NCBI GenBank assembly: GCA_027063295.1
Contig: JAMORZ010000073.1
Location: 1 to 12,752, forward strand
Source of the DNA: Sulfurimonas sp.
GTDB taxonomy: Bacteria > Campylobacterota > Campylobacteria > Campylobacterales > Sulfurimonadaceae
Length of the DNA stretch: 12,752 nt
Direction: 5' to 3'
Shown: positions 1 to 6,021 of the stretch, in pieces
Position numbering within the stretch: position 1 is the stretch's first letter
Layout of the letters: every line of letters begins with the position of its first letter
Translations under genes and position numbers: made by a program
Notes under the pieces: model-generated
Seen by the model: only the letters and a program-made list of their open reading frames with translations
Told to the model about the DNA's origin: nothing
Database searches by the model: none

Positions 1-684
1 GTCATAATCTGCCTGTTTTGTTTTAACAAACTCCACCAAAAAACGCACACTAAACACAAGCACTAAAAATACACCAAAAAGTGCACCATTTTGAAAACTG
101 CTGCGTTTGTAAGTATAGAGCAAGTGAAGCACAAAAAATACTAAAAGGTAGGAAAAAGACTCATAAAGCTGTGCTGGATGGCGAGGGAGCATATCTACTC
201 TACTAAAGATGATTCCAAAACTACTCTGAGTTGTTTTTCCAAGAATCTCAGAATTCATAAAATTGCCCAAACGCACAAAAAATCCAAAAAGTGCAGTAGG
301 GATCGCTACACGATCAAGTAGCCACAAATAATCAAGTTTATACTTTTTTACATACAAAGCAAGAGCGACTATCACCCCAAAGCCACCACCATGAGAGGCA
401 AGTCCACCCTCCCAAACAGCGATGATTTTTGCAGGATTGGCAAAGTAGTAAGCTGGATCATAAAACAAACAATGCCCCAAACGAGCCCCAATGACAATCC
501 CAGCAACAATGTAAAGAAACATACTATCTAGCATCTCTGCATCTTTGCCCTCTTTGGCAAACACCCACTTCATATAGTGAAGCCCTGCTAAGATAGCAGA
601 TGCAAACAAGATCCCATACCAATAAACTCTCACACTTCCAAATGAGATAGCAACTGGATCAGCACTCCATATAAGATGTTCCAT
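1..684 (-). CDS. lgt: Prolipoprotein diacylglyceryl transferase (3' end outside window)
   Basis: Inner-membrane enzyme that moves diacylglyceryl from phosphatidylglycerol to the lipobox cysteine of prolipoproteins, the first step of lipoprotein maturation. The 228 visible residues hold the family hallmarks: the HGG motif with His98, the signature RLGNFMNSE with Arg138, HPAQLYES at 169-176, and RFLVEF with Arg214. These match the essential His and Arg residues known in E. coli Lgt. Several hydrophobic membrane segments are visible. The frame is open to base 1, so about 30-60 C-terminal residues are missing from the window. The ATG at 684-682 follows the upstream gene's TAG with no gap and lacks a strong ribosome site, which suggests translational coupling. 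A lipoprotein that would be its substrate type is encoded at the other end of the window. Confidence 0.96.
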   Translation of the reverse strand, partial: MEHLIWSADPVAISFGSVRVYWYGILFASAILAGLHYMKWVFAKEGKDAEMLDSMFLYIVAGIVIGARLGHCLFYDPAYYFANPAKIIAVWEGGLASHGGGFGVIVALALYVKKYKLDYLWLLDRVAIPTALFGFFVRLGNFMNSEILGKTTQSSFGIIFSRVDMLPRHPAQLYESFSYLLVFFVLHLLYTYKRSSFQNGALFGVFLVLVFSVRFLVEFVKTKQADYD

Positions 685-1968
685 CTAGCGTTTGAGTGCC
701 TCAGCTATAAGTTCTATAGGATTTTTAAATACAGTTGTACTCTCAACACCCATAGAGTTTGTGATCTGCATACGACAAGCACTACACTCAGCACTTACAA
801 TCTCTGCATTTGTCTCTTTGATCATCGCTGCTTTTGGTTTTCCAGCAGCTTGTGCAAAGTGAAACTTCTCAGACTGCATCGTTACCCCACCAAAACCACA
901 ACATCGATTTGGATCGCTCATCTCTACTATTTTGTAGTTTTGACGAATGAGACTACGTGGCTCTTCATGGATCCCCTGCATCTTTTTGGCATGACACGGA
1001 TCGTGGTATGTTACTATCTGAGGGAGTTTTTGTTTCTTTGCCAAGATCTCCTCTAAGTCTGTATGGTGTTGTAGCCACTCTGTTGCCATATATACTTTAC
1101 TCATCACAGCTTTTGCACGAGCCTTCCACTCTGGCTGATCATGAAAAAAGTGCTCATAATCGATCTTGAGCATCGCCGAACATGTAGCCTCTGGAACGAT
1201 GATAGCCTCAACATCAGCTGCAAACTTCTCAAAGTACTCAATATTAAACTTGGCATTATGATCTACTGTGTCAAAATCCCCTGTAAAATAAGCTGGAGCA
1301 GAACAACACTTCTGATCTTTTGCCAAAAACGCATCGATCTCTAAATACTCTAATATCTCTAAGAGTGCATCACCCACATTTCTATAATTGTAGTTTCCCA
1401 AACACCCGATAAAGATAGCAACCTTGCGTTTGCCACCATTGCTGATATTTTCAGGGTGGGTATTGAGAAAGGAGGTTTTTCTCAAACTTGGTAAAAGTCT
1501 ATCAGCTTTGAGCATAGGAAGGTTGAAACGCGAGTGCATAGAGTCAATATCTGCTTTGATCTTAAACCCACAAGTTTGAAACACCCATCCAAGTTTAAAC
1601 GCAAGATCATTGAGCCATCTGTGACGAAGCAGAAGGAAAAATGCTTTTTTGTACCAAGCTATCCCAAACTTCTGAGCAATATCTGCACGAGCTTGCTCTA
1701 TGAGCATATCGGTTGGAAGTGATTTTGGACATACCTCAACACAGGCAGTACATAAAAAACAGCTCTCAAAGATATCTTTTGCGTTTTTATCAAGCTCTAA
1801 GTGCCCCTTTTTATAAGCACCCAAAAGATCGATAAATCCACGTGGACTTGTTACCTCATCTGTGTTTACATTGTGGATAGTACAAACAGGGATACACTTT
1901 CCACACTTGACACAATCTGCCGCAGTCTCATCAAAACTAAATATATCTTCTAATTTTTTATCCATCAC
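685..1968 (-). CDS. GlcF/HdrB-like (Fe-S)-binding oxidoreductase, hemN-linked
   Basis: Cytoplasmic electron-transfer protein of the GlcF/GlpC/heterodisulfide-reductase class, 427 aa. Two N-terminal 4Fe-4S sites are visible (Cys19/22/25/29 and Cys70/73/76/80), followed by two cysteine-rich CCG domains. The first has C189, C221-C222 and C263 in CxxM form; the second is complete, with C325, C356-C357-Gly and C395xxC398. This is the same domain order and about the same length as the glycolate oxidase subunit GlcF, but no flavin subunit (GlcD/GlcE) lies nearby, so that name is not justified. The gene directly follows hemN: GTG at 1968 overlaps the hemN stop by one base (TAGTG), and an ATG follows as codon 2 at 1965, so either may be the start. 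From memory C. jejuni has a similar gene beside hemN. A redox role connected to haem synthesis is inference; the physiological partner is unknown. Confidence 0.85.
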   Translation of the reverse strand: MMDKKLEDIFSFDETAADCVKCGKCIPVCTIHNVNTDEVTSPRGFIDLLGAYKKGHLELDKNAKDIFESCFLCTACVEVCPKSLPTDMLIEQARADIAQKFGIAWYKKAFFLLLRHRWLNDLAFKLGWVFQTCGFKIKADIDSMHSRFNLPMLKADRLLPSLRKTSFLNTHPENISNGGKRKVAIFIGCLGNYNYRNVGDALLEILEYLEIDAFLAKDQKCCSAPAYFTGDFDTVDHNAKFNIEYFEKFAADVEAIIVPEATCSAMLKIDYEHFFHDQPEWKARAKAVMSKVYMATEWLQHHTDLEEILAKKQKLPQIVTYHDPCHAKKMQGIHEEPRSLIRQNYKIVEMSDPNRCCGFGGVTMQSEKFHFAQAAGKPKAAMIKETNAEIVSAECSACRMQITNSMGVESTTVFKNPIELIAEALKR

Positions 1969-3335
1969 TACACCGTTTTAGAGAAAGCTTTTTTAGAGTT
2001 TGCATGTTGGTGCATATATGCATCAAACGCCATAGAGATGTTACGTATAAGAAGTGTTCCTGTTTGAGAACACTCTATCTTAGTTGCATCCATAATGATA
2101 AGCTCATCCTCTACAAAAGGTTTGAGCTCCTCTATCGCGTCTGCGAAATACTCTGCAAAGTTGATATTAAAAAGCTTTTCAAATCTTGCTATATCAAGCT
2201 TAAAGTTACTCATAAGCTCCATAATCACATACTGTCTTATCTGATCATCTTCACTCAGTACCACACCACGCTCAAACGGAAGTTTACCCGCATCTATGGC
2301 AGCTTCATACTCAGCCATCACTTTGAAGTTTTGGTTGTAGCTATCTACACCCTCACCGATAGATGTAAGACCTATACCGATAAGATCTGCTCCACCTTTT
2401 GTAGTGTAACCTTGGAAGTTTCTATGAAGCTCCCCTTTTTCTATCGCTTTGAAAAGCTCATCTTCAGGTTTTGCAAAGTGATCCATCCCGATCATCTTGT
2501 AACCGTTGCTTGTTAAAAAATCGATAGTGTATTGCATAATCTGTAACTTCTCATCTGGAAGTGGAAGTGTTGTCTCATCGATCTTGCGCATCGTTTTTTT
2601 CAACCATGGCACATGAGCATAGTTAAACACAGCAAATCTATCTGGACTCAGAGTCAGTGCCAAAGAGAGTGTTTCTTTAAATGTCTCAAGTGTTTGATAA
2701 GGAAGCCCGTAAATAAGGTCAACATTGACTGAGTGCATATTGTACTTACGAGCCAACTCCATCGCTGCTTTTGTGATCTCATAAGGTTGTACACGGTGTA
2801 CTGCTATTTGCACTTTTTCGTTAAAATCTTGGATCCCAAAGCTTACACGGTTAAAACCAGCCTCACTCATCACTCTCATCTGATCCTCATCGATATGGCG
2901 AGGGTCTATCTCACAACTTATCTCAGCTTCATCAGCAAAGTTTGGAAAATAAGACTTAATCTCTGAGATGATTGTTTTGAGTTGCTCTGCTGTAAAAAAA
3001 GTAGGTGTTCCCCCACCAAAGTGCATCTGAATCACTTCACGTTTCATATCGAGATGTTTAGAGAGAATAGAGAGTTCACGTTTGAGATACTCTATGTAGC
3101 GAAGCATCTTATCTTCTTTAGAAGTAAAAACAACATTACAACCACAAAAGTAACAAGCATTTTTACAAAATGGAAGGTGAAAGTAAAGACTCAAAGGTCG
3201 TCTAGAATCTTGAGACTCTAGTTTTTTGATATACTCATCGTAACTGTAAGCATCACTAAACTCGAGTGCTGTAGGGTACGATGTGTAACGTGGTCCTGGT
3301 TTTGAGTACTTAATAAACTTTGTAAAATCTAACAT
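1968..3335 (-). CDS. hemN: Oxygen-independent coproporphyrinogen III dehydrogenase
   Basis: Cytoplasmic radical-SAM enzyme that oxidatively decarboxylates two propionate side chains of coproporphyrinogen III to give protoporphyrinogen IX without oxygen, a step in haem synthesis. The protein is 455 aa, normal for true HemN. The start-region motif GPRYTSYPTA (14-23) is typical of HemN and not of HemW. The cluster motif CxxxCxxCxC is present as Cys57, Cys61, Cys64 and Cys66, where three cysteines bind the 4Fe-4S cluster and the fourth is conserved in HemN. The SAM-binding GGGTP motif is at 107-111. The ATG at 3335 follows a good GGAAG ribosome site. It lies 73 bases after the hypothetical gene upstream and overlaps the Fe-S gene downstream by one base, which suggests co-translation of these two. 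Confidence 0.97.
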   Translation of the reverse strand: MLDFTKFIKYSKPGPRYTSYPTALEFSDAYSYDEYIKKLESQDSRRPLSLYFHLPFCKNACYFCGCNVVFTSKEDKMLRYIEYLKRELSILSKHLDMKREVIQMHFGGGTPTFFTAEQLKTIISEIKSYFPNFADEAEISCEIDPRHIDEDQMRVMSEAGFNRVSFGIQDFNEKVQIAVHRVQPYEITKAAMELARKYNMHSVNVDLIYGLPYQTLETFKETLSLALTLSPDRFAVFNYAHVPWLKKTMRKIDETTLPLPDEKLQIMQYTIDFLTSNGYKMIGMDHFAKPEDELFKAIEKGELHRNFQGYTTKGGADLIGIGLTSIGEGVDSYNQNFKVMAEYEAAIDAGKLPFERGVVLSEDDQIRQYVIMELMSNFKLDIARFEKLFNINFAEYFADAIEELKPFVEDELIIMDATKIECSQTGTLLIRNISMAFDAYMHQHANSKKAFSKTV

Positions 3336-3408
3336 ATTCTTCCATTTCTGTTTTATTATCGCGATTATCTCTAAAATTTGCTAATGAATTGATAAATTTT
3401 CCTAAATG

Positions 3409-3999
3409 TTAAAAAATAATCCCCTGTTGCATATGATTACTTGTTTTGTTAAATCTATCTGCTTTTTTATTATTTAACTCCATCTGTAAAGTTTTTAACT
3501 TATCATCTAGTGGATAAAGTTTTCTTGCTGCATCGAGGTGAGATAAAACCTCTTGAAGTTCTTCATCTGAAAGATTTTTCATCTTTATATGCTCAAAATG
3601 TTGATGTAAAAGAAAGAGTGGTTTTTGAAGTAAAACAACATACCATTTTTGTTGGTAAAACAGTTCTAAAGTTATATCTTCACCGCTCTTTTGAGGTAAC
3701 TTGAGTGAAAAGCTCAAAGGTGTTTCTCTATGGGGCTTAAGAGCTATAGCATGTCGTGTTGTATCAAGCTGGATTAAACGTGGATGCATTTCATTTAAAG
3801 ACACAGGAGTGTCACTTTGTATCAGTAAAGTACCTTGAAATTGCTTTGTATCTATCTGTGCTAACTCTTTTAAAACTGCATAATCAAAAGGGATTTTTTG
3901 CAATGAAGTAAAAGAGATCTTCTTCCCATGTTGCATCACAAAAAAGTCGCCAAATAACCACGAACACAACAGTATAACTATTGCTACTATTTTAAGCAC
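3409..3999 (-). CDS. Hypothetical exported or membrane-anchored protein upstream of hemN
   Basis: I do not recognise a family. The product is 196 aa with a hydrophobic N-terminus (about residues 2-16, ending at LFG before Asp18). It looks like a signal peptide or a single membrane anchor; Cys12 does not sit in a proper lipobox. The middle part is rich in beta-type sequence. The last 50 or so residues look helical and charged, with a TPR-like feel (LSDEELQEVLSHLDAARKLY) but no clear repeat. The start is GTG at 3999, chosen because AGAGGTGAT lies just upstream at good spacing; it overlaps the S4 gene's TAG by one base (TAGTG). From memory, C. jejuni also has a small hypothetical gene just before hemN, so the position may be conserved. 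A role in the periplasm or membrane is inference; no function can be assigned. Confidence 0.75.
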   Translation of the reverse strand: MLKIVAIVILLCSWLFGDFFVMQHGKKISFTSLQKIPFDYAVLKELAQIDTKQFQGTLLIQSDTPVSLNEMHPRLIQLDTTRHAIALKPHRETPLSFSLKLPQKSGEDITLELFYQQKWYVVLLQKPLFLLHQHFEHIKMKNLSDEELQEVLSHLDAARKLYPLDDKLKTLQMELNNKKADRFNKTSNHMQQGIIF

Positions 4000-4202
4000 T
4001 ATATCACCTCTATCGTCACATCTGCTATCTCAATAATCTCTGCATTTCTGATTTTGGCACGTTTTCTTGTTTCAACTTCACCGTTACGTTTAACATACCC
4101 TTGGTCTATCAAGATCTTTGCTTGTGCTCCACTATCTACGAGATCAAGTAGTTTTAAAAGTTTAAAAAGTTCTATATACTCTGTTTCTAATTTATACTGC
4201 AT
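3999..4202 (-). CDS. Small S4-domain RNA-binding protein (YbcJ/YaaA type)
   Basis: A 67-aa protein that is almost entirely one S4 RNA-binding domain, comparable in size to E. coli YbcJ (about 70 aa). The core is visible: LLKLLDLVDSGAQAKILIDQ, then GYVKRNGEVETRKRAKI (36-52), then a hydrophobic IIEIADVTIEVI end. The basic loop after NGEVETRKRAK is where this fold usually contacts RNA. The frame extends upstream to 4280, but the ATG at 4202 is the better start: it has AGAGGTGAT directly upstream at proper spacing, and the extra 26 residues would cross the divergent promoter. It is the first gene of the series leading to hemN and lgt. Related proteins bind structured RNA or ribosomal particles; the target here is unknown. 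Confidence 0.88.
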   Translation of the reverse strand: MQYKLETEYIELFKLLKLLDLVDSGAQAKILIDQGYVKRNGEVETRKRAKIRNAEIIEIADVTIEVI

Positions 4203-4229
4203 CTTATCACCTCTGTTTTTCTTAGTGAT

Positions 4230-4238
4230 ATGATACCA
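4230..4238 (-). promoter_or_regulatory. Extended -10 promoter element for the S4-hemN-lgt series
   Basis: On the minus strand the sequence reads TGGTATCAT, a TGn-extended -10 box one base off the TATAAT consensus (TATCAT at 4235-4230). Transcription would start near 4223, about 20 bases before the S4-domain ATG at 4202, with AGAGGTG between them. No good -35 box is visible, as is common in Campylobacterota, where -35 regions are poorly conserved. It lies inside the 58-base divergent gap. Confidence 0.5.
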
Positions 4239-4244
4239 TTTTAG

Positions 4245-4253
4245 TGCTATAAT
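4245..4253 (+). promoter_or_regulatory. Extended -10 promoter element for the SprA-related gene
   Basis: TGCTATAAT is a perfect TGn-extended -10 box (TATAAT at 4248-4253). Its expected transcription start is about 7 bases downstream, at 4260 or 4261, which coincides with the ATG at 4261. No ribosome-binding purine stretch lies before that ATG. The mRNA would therefore be leaderless if both the promoter and the start are right. No convincing -35 box is present. Confidence 0.6.
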
Positions 4254-4260
4254 AGAAATT

Positions 4261-4827
4261 ATGCAAATAGGTACAAACACTCTTAACTCTATCGATACTA
4301 TCTATACTGTTAGACTCAACAAAGAGCAGGTGCTTGTTGTTGAAAAAGATACCAAAGCCCAAGAGGAGTTTGAAGCTAAAAAAGCTAAAAAAGAGCAAGA
4401 AAAACTTCTCAAACCTACACAAAAAGAAAATGCGCCAAATGAACTTAGTGATGATGAAGAGGAGTTAGTTAAAAAGCTTCAAGCAAGAGATGCAGAGGTT
4501 AAAACACACGAAGCTGCACACCAAGCAGCAGGGGGTGGCCTTACAGGTGCAGCAACTTTTACTTACCAACAAGGTCCTGATGGTAAGATGTATGCCATTG
4601 GTGGTGAAGTTTCTATCTCTATGAGCAGTGGCTCAACTCCTCAAGAGACTATAGCCAAAGCTCGACAACTTGAAGCTTCTGCAATGGCTGCTGCAAACCC
4701 TTCACCACAAGATTTTTCTGTTGCATCAAGTGCACGTATCATGGAGATGAAAGCTCAGCAAAAACTATCAAAAGAGCAACAACAAAAAATGCTTGGACTA
4801 CAAACATACGAAGCAAACAGTCTATGA
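4261..4827 (+). CDS. SprA-related putative metalloprotease (HExxH)
   Basis: 188-aa protein of the SprA-related family, whose function is unknown. After a charged, low-complexity N-terminal half (about 28-80, rich in Lys and Glu, probably helical) comes the family core: KTHEAAHQAAGGG with HExxH at 83-87, then YQQGPDGKMYAIGGEVSIS (102-120), then PSPQDFSVASSAR (147-159). HExxH together with a downstream acidic residue such as Glu116 in GGEV would fit a zinc peptidase site, but that is inference. There is no signal peptide. The start ATG at 4261 has no Shine-Dalgarno and sits at the predicted transcription start. A GTG at codon 24 (4330), preceded by AAAGAGCAG, is the main alternative and would keep the whole core. 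It ends tail to tail with the GIY-YIG gene, overlapping by 6 bases. Confidence 0.88.
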   Translation: MQIGTNTLNSIDTIYTVRLNKEQVLVVEKDTKAQEEFEAKKAKKEQEKLLKPTQKENAPNELSDDEEELVKKLQARDAEVKTHEAAHQAAGGGLTGAATFTYQQGPDGKMYAIGGEVSISMSSGSTPQETIAKARQLEASAMAAANPSPQDFSVASSARIMEMKAQQKLSKEQQQKMLGLQTYEANSL

Positions 4828-5118
4828 TCCAAAATCCCCCTCAATCAAAGAGAGTTTCTCTAAACGTGAGAGTTTTTTAATAGCATACTCCCGTTTTGAT
4901 GCTTTACTTCTTGTGTAGTTCTCTTCAAGATACACAAGTTCAACTGGTCTTCTTGCTTTTGTATATTTTGCACCCTTTGCTAAATGGTTATGCTCATACA
5001 ACCTGCGTTTTAAATCTGTTGTGATACCTGTATATAAACTTCCATCTCTACATCGAAGTATATAAACACAATAATTCTCTTCTTCAAGTGATGATTTAAT
5101 ATCTATTTTTTGTATCAA
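4822..5118 (-). CDS. GIY-YIG domain protein, UPF0213 (YhbQ-like)
   Basis: 98-aa single-domain protein of the UPF0213/YhbQ branch of the GIY-YIG nuclease superfamily. The first motif appears as CVYIL (17-21) and the second as LYTGITTDLKRRLYEHN (28-44), with Tyr19, Tyr29 and a conserved Arg. KGAKYTKARRP (48-58) is the branch signature, and Glu77 in SKREYAIK is the likely metal-binding Glu. Members are presumed small structure-specific DNA endonucleases, with the cellular role poorly defined. The only usable in-frame start is TTG at 5118; an in-frame TAG lies at 5136-5134, and AGGA is rather far upstream (about 13 bases), so translation may be weak. The ATG at 5128-5126 is out of frame. The 3' end overlaps the converging SprA-related gene. 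Confidence 0.85.
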   Translation of the reverse strand: MIQKIDIKSSLEEENYCVYILRCRDGSLYTGITTDLKRRLYEHNHLAKGAKYTKARRPVELVYLEENYTRSKASKREYAIKKLSRLEKLSLIEGDFGS

Positions 5119-5176
5119 TTTGTAACATCTTTCCTACTATTTTTGTGAGACTAATTAAAATATGATAATGTTAAAT

Positions 5177-5182
5177 TATAAT
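5177..5182 (+). promoter_or_regulatory. Candidate -10 box for the response regulator gene
   Basis: TATAAT at 5177-5182 is a perfect -10 hexamer 54 bases before the preferred start codon at 5236. The surrounding ATTATAAT is itself palindromic, so it could also serve the divergent GIY-YIG gene. No clear -35 box is seen. The predicted start point near 5189 falls on the first bases of the palindrome described separately. Confidence 0.45.
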
Positions 5183-5185
5183 CAA

Positions 5186-5208
5186 GACTTATTTTATCAA
5201 AATAATTC
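5186..5208. repeat. 23-bp imperfect palindrome over the predicted start site
   Basis: Arms GACTTATTTT (5186-5195) and AAAATAATTC (5199-5208) are reverse complements except for one mismatched pair, with the spacer ATC. The inner seven pairs are perfect. It begins just after the TATAAT box of the response regulator gene, where an operator or a 5'-leader hairpin would sit. A second short inverted repeat, TATCG-ATA-CGATA (5209-5221), follows at once and touches the ribosome site. A role in autoregulation is inference. Confidence 0.4.
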
Positions 5209-5235
5209 TATCGATACGATAAAGGGATGATAGTT

Positions 5236-5982
5236 ATGGAAAAATATAAAGTTATTATACTTGAAGATGATGAAAACTCAGCACTTAAACTCAATCTATT
5301 TTTCCAAAAACACAACTATAATGTTGTTGCTATATGTACAAATCCCTTTCAAGCAAAAAATAAACTCTCTATTACACCTCCAGATATTGCTATTATCAAT
5401 ATCTCAAAAAGTGAAAGTGATGATGGAGTCACTCTTGCAAAATTTGTCAAAAACAAATACAACATCCCATTTATTTACATTAGTGATTGTGCAGATGATG
5501 CTATTTTAGAAAAAGTAGCACCTACACAACCTGATGCCTATCTGATAAAACCTTTGCATCTGCCATCGCTCCATGCTACAATGCAAATGGCACTTTTTAA
5601 ATACAAAACGACAAAAGAAAAAACAAAATTACTCACCAAACCAACCAACACACTTAACATAGAAAAACTTCTTCATTCAAAGAAACATCCACAACGTCCC
5701 ATTGTTCCATTTGGAGAGGACTATCACTTAGACATAGAGATCTGTGAAACATTTTACAAAGAAAAAAAACTCAAGTTAACAAAGAAAGAAAATGCCTTTT
5801 TACAGCTTTTAGTAGCACAACCAGGAAGTGTTGTATCGTTTCGACAAGCGATGAACTATGTTTGGAAAGAGTATGGAGCAACACAAAACAGTGTTCGAAC
5901 ACTTGTATGGAGACTAAGAAATAAACTTGAAACAGATATTATCAAAAATGCTTCAGGTATAGGCTACTACATCGAGGAGTAG
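5236..5982 (+). CDS. Orphan OmpR-type response regulator with Asn at the phospho-acceptor site
   Basis: Cytoplasmic DNA-binding regulator, 248 aa. Residues 4-122 form a receiver domain: acidic pair Asp11-Asp12, Ser83 at the switch position and Lys105 in YLIKP. The expected phospho-acceptor aspartate after PDIAII is Asn55 (codon AAT), so ordinary phosphorylation should be absent or different. Residues 178-247 form a winged-helix domain of the OmpR/PhoB type, with LTKKENAFLQLL, the recognition-helix region SVRTLVWRLRNKL (219-231) and the closing GIGYYI. A Lys/Thr-rich linker joins the two. I prefer ATG 5236 because AAAGGGA (5221-5227) is properly spaced to it; the in-frame ATG at 5227 lies too close. 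No histidine kinase is adjacent. Its targets are unknown; the palindromes in its own leader make autoregulation possible. Confidence 0.9.
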   Translation: MEKYKVIILEDDENSALKLNLFFQKHNYNVVAICTNPFQAKNKLSITPPDIAIINISKSESDDGVTLAKFVKNKYNIPFIYISDCADDAILEKVAPTQPDAYLIKPLHLPSLHATMQMALFKYKTTKEKTKLLTKPTNTLNIEKLLHSKKHPQRPIVPFGEDYHLDIEICETFYKEKKLKLTKKENAFLQLLVAQPGSVVSFRQAMNYVWKEYGATQNSVRTLVWRLRNKLETDIIKNASGIGYYIEE

Positions 5983-5988
5983 CCTTAC

Positions 5989-6021
5989 GAGATACTTAAA
6001 TTATAAAAACTTAAGTATCTC
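5989..6021. terminator. Perfect 11-bp inverted repeat between converging genes
   Basis: GAGATACTTAA (5989-5999) and TTAAGTATCTC (6011-6021) are perfect reverse complements around an 11-base A/T-rich loop. It sits between the response regulator stop (5982) and the thrC stop (6003-6001). The right arm encodes the last thrC codons and the loop contains the thrC TAA. No long U-run follows on either strand, so it is not a classic intrinsic terminator. It may act as a bidirectional transcript end or 3'-protecting hairpin. Confidence 0.5.

Noticed and set aside
676..1056. Plus-strand open frames inside the minus-strand Fe-S gene, and similar antisense frames in hemN, the envC-like gene, ftsX and the FN3 gene
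   Set aside because: They lie wholly opposite well-supported genes, their translations are Cys/His/Tyr-rich or low-complexity with no recognisable domain, and they lack ribosome sites.
3345..3375. ATCGCGAT palindrome with GATAAT-like boxes in the gap before hemN, possible FNR-type or internal promoter site
   Set aside because: It does not match the FNR pattern TTGAT-N4-ATCAA and no -35 element is visible; it is too weak to list as a regulatory site.
4203..4280. 26-residue N-terminal extension of the S4-domain gene, up to 4280
   Set aside because: It crosses the divergent promoter and adds a non-family hydrophobic stretch; the ATG at 4202 has a strong ribosome site.
4858..4878. CTCT-loop-AGAG followed by six T on the plus strand, terminator-like, just after the SprA-related gene
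   Set aside because: The stem is only four base pairs and AT-rich sequence gives such patterns by chance; it lies in the GIY-YIG coding region.
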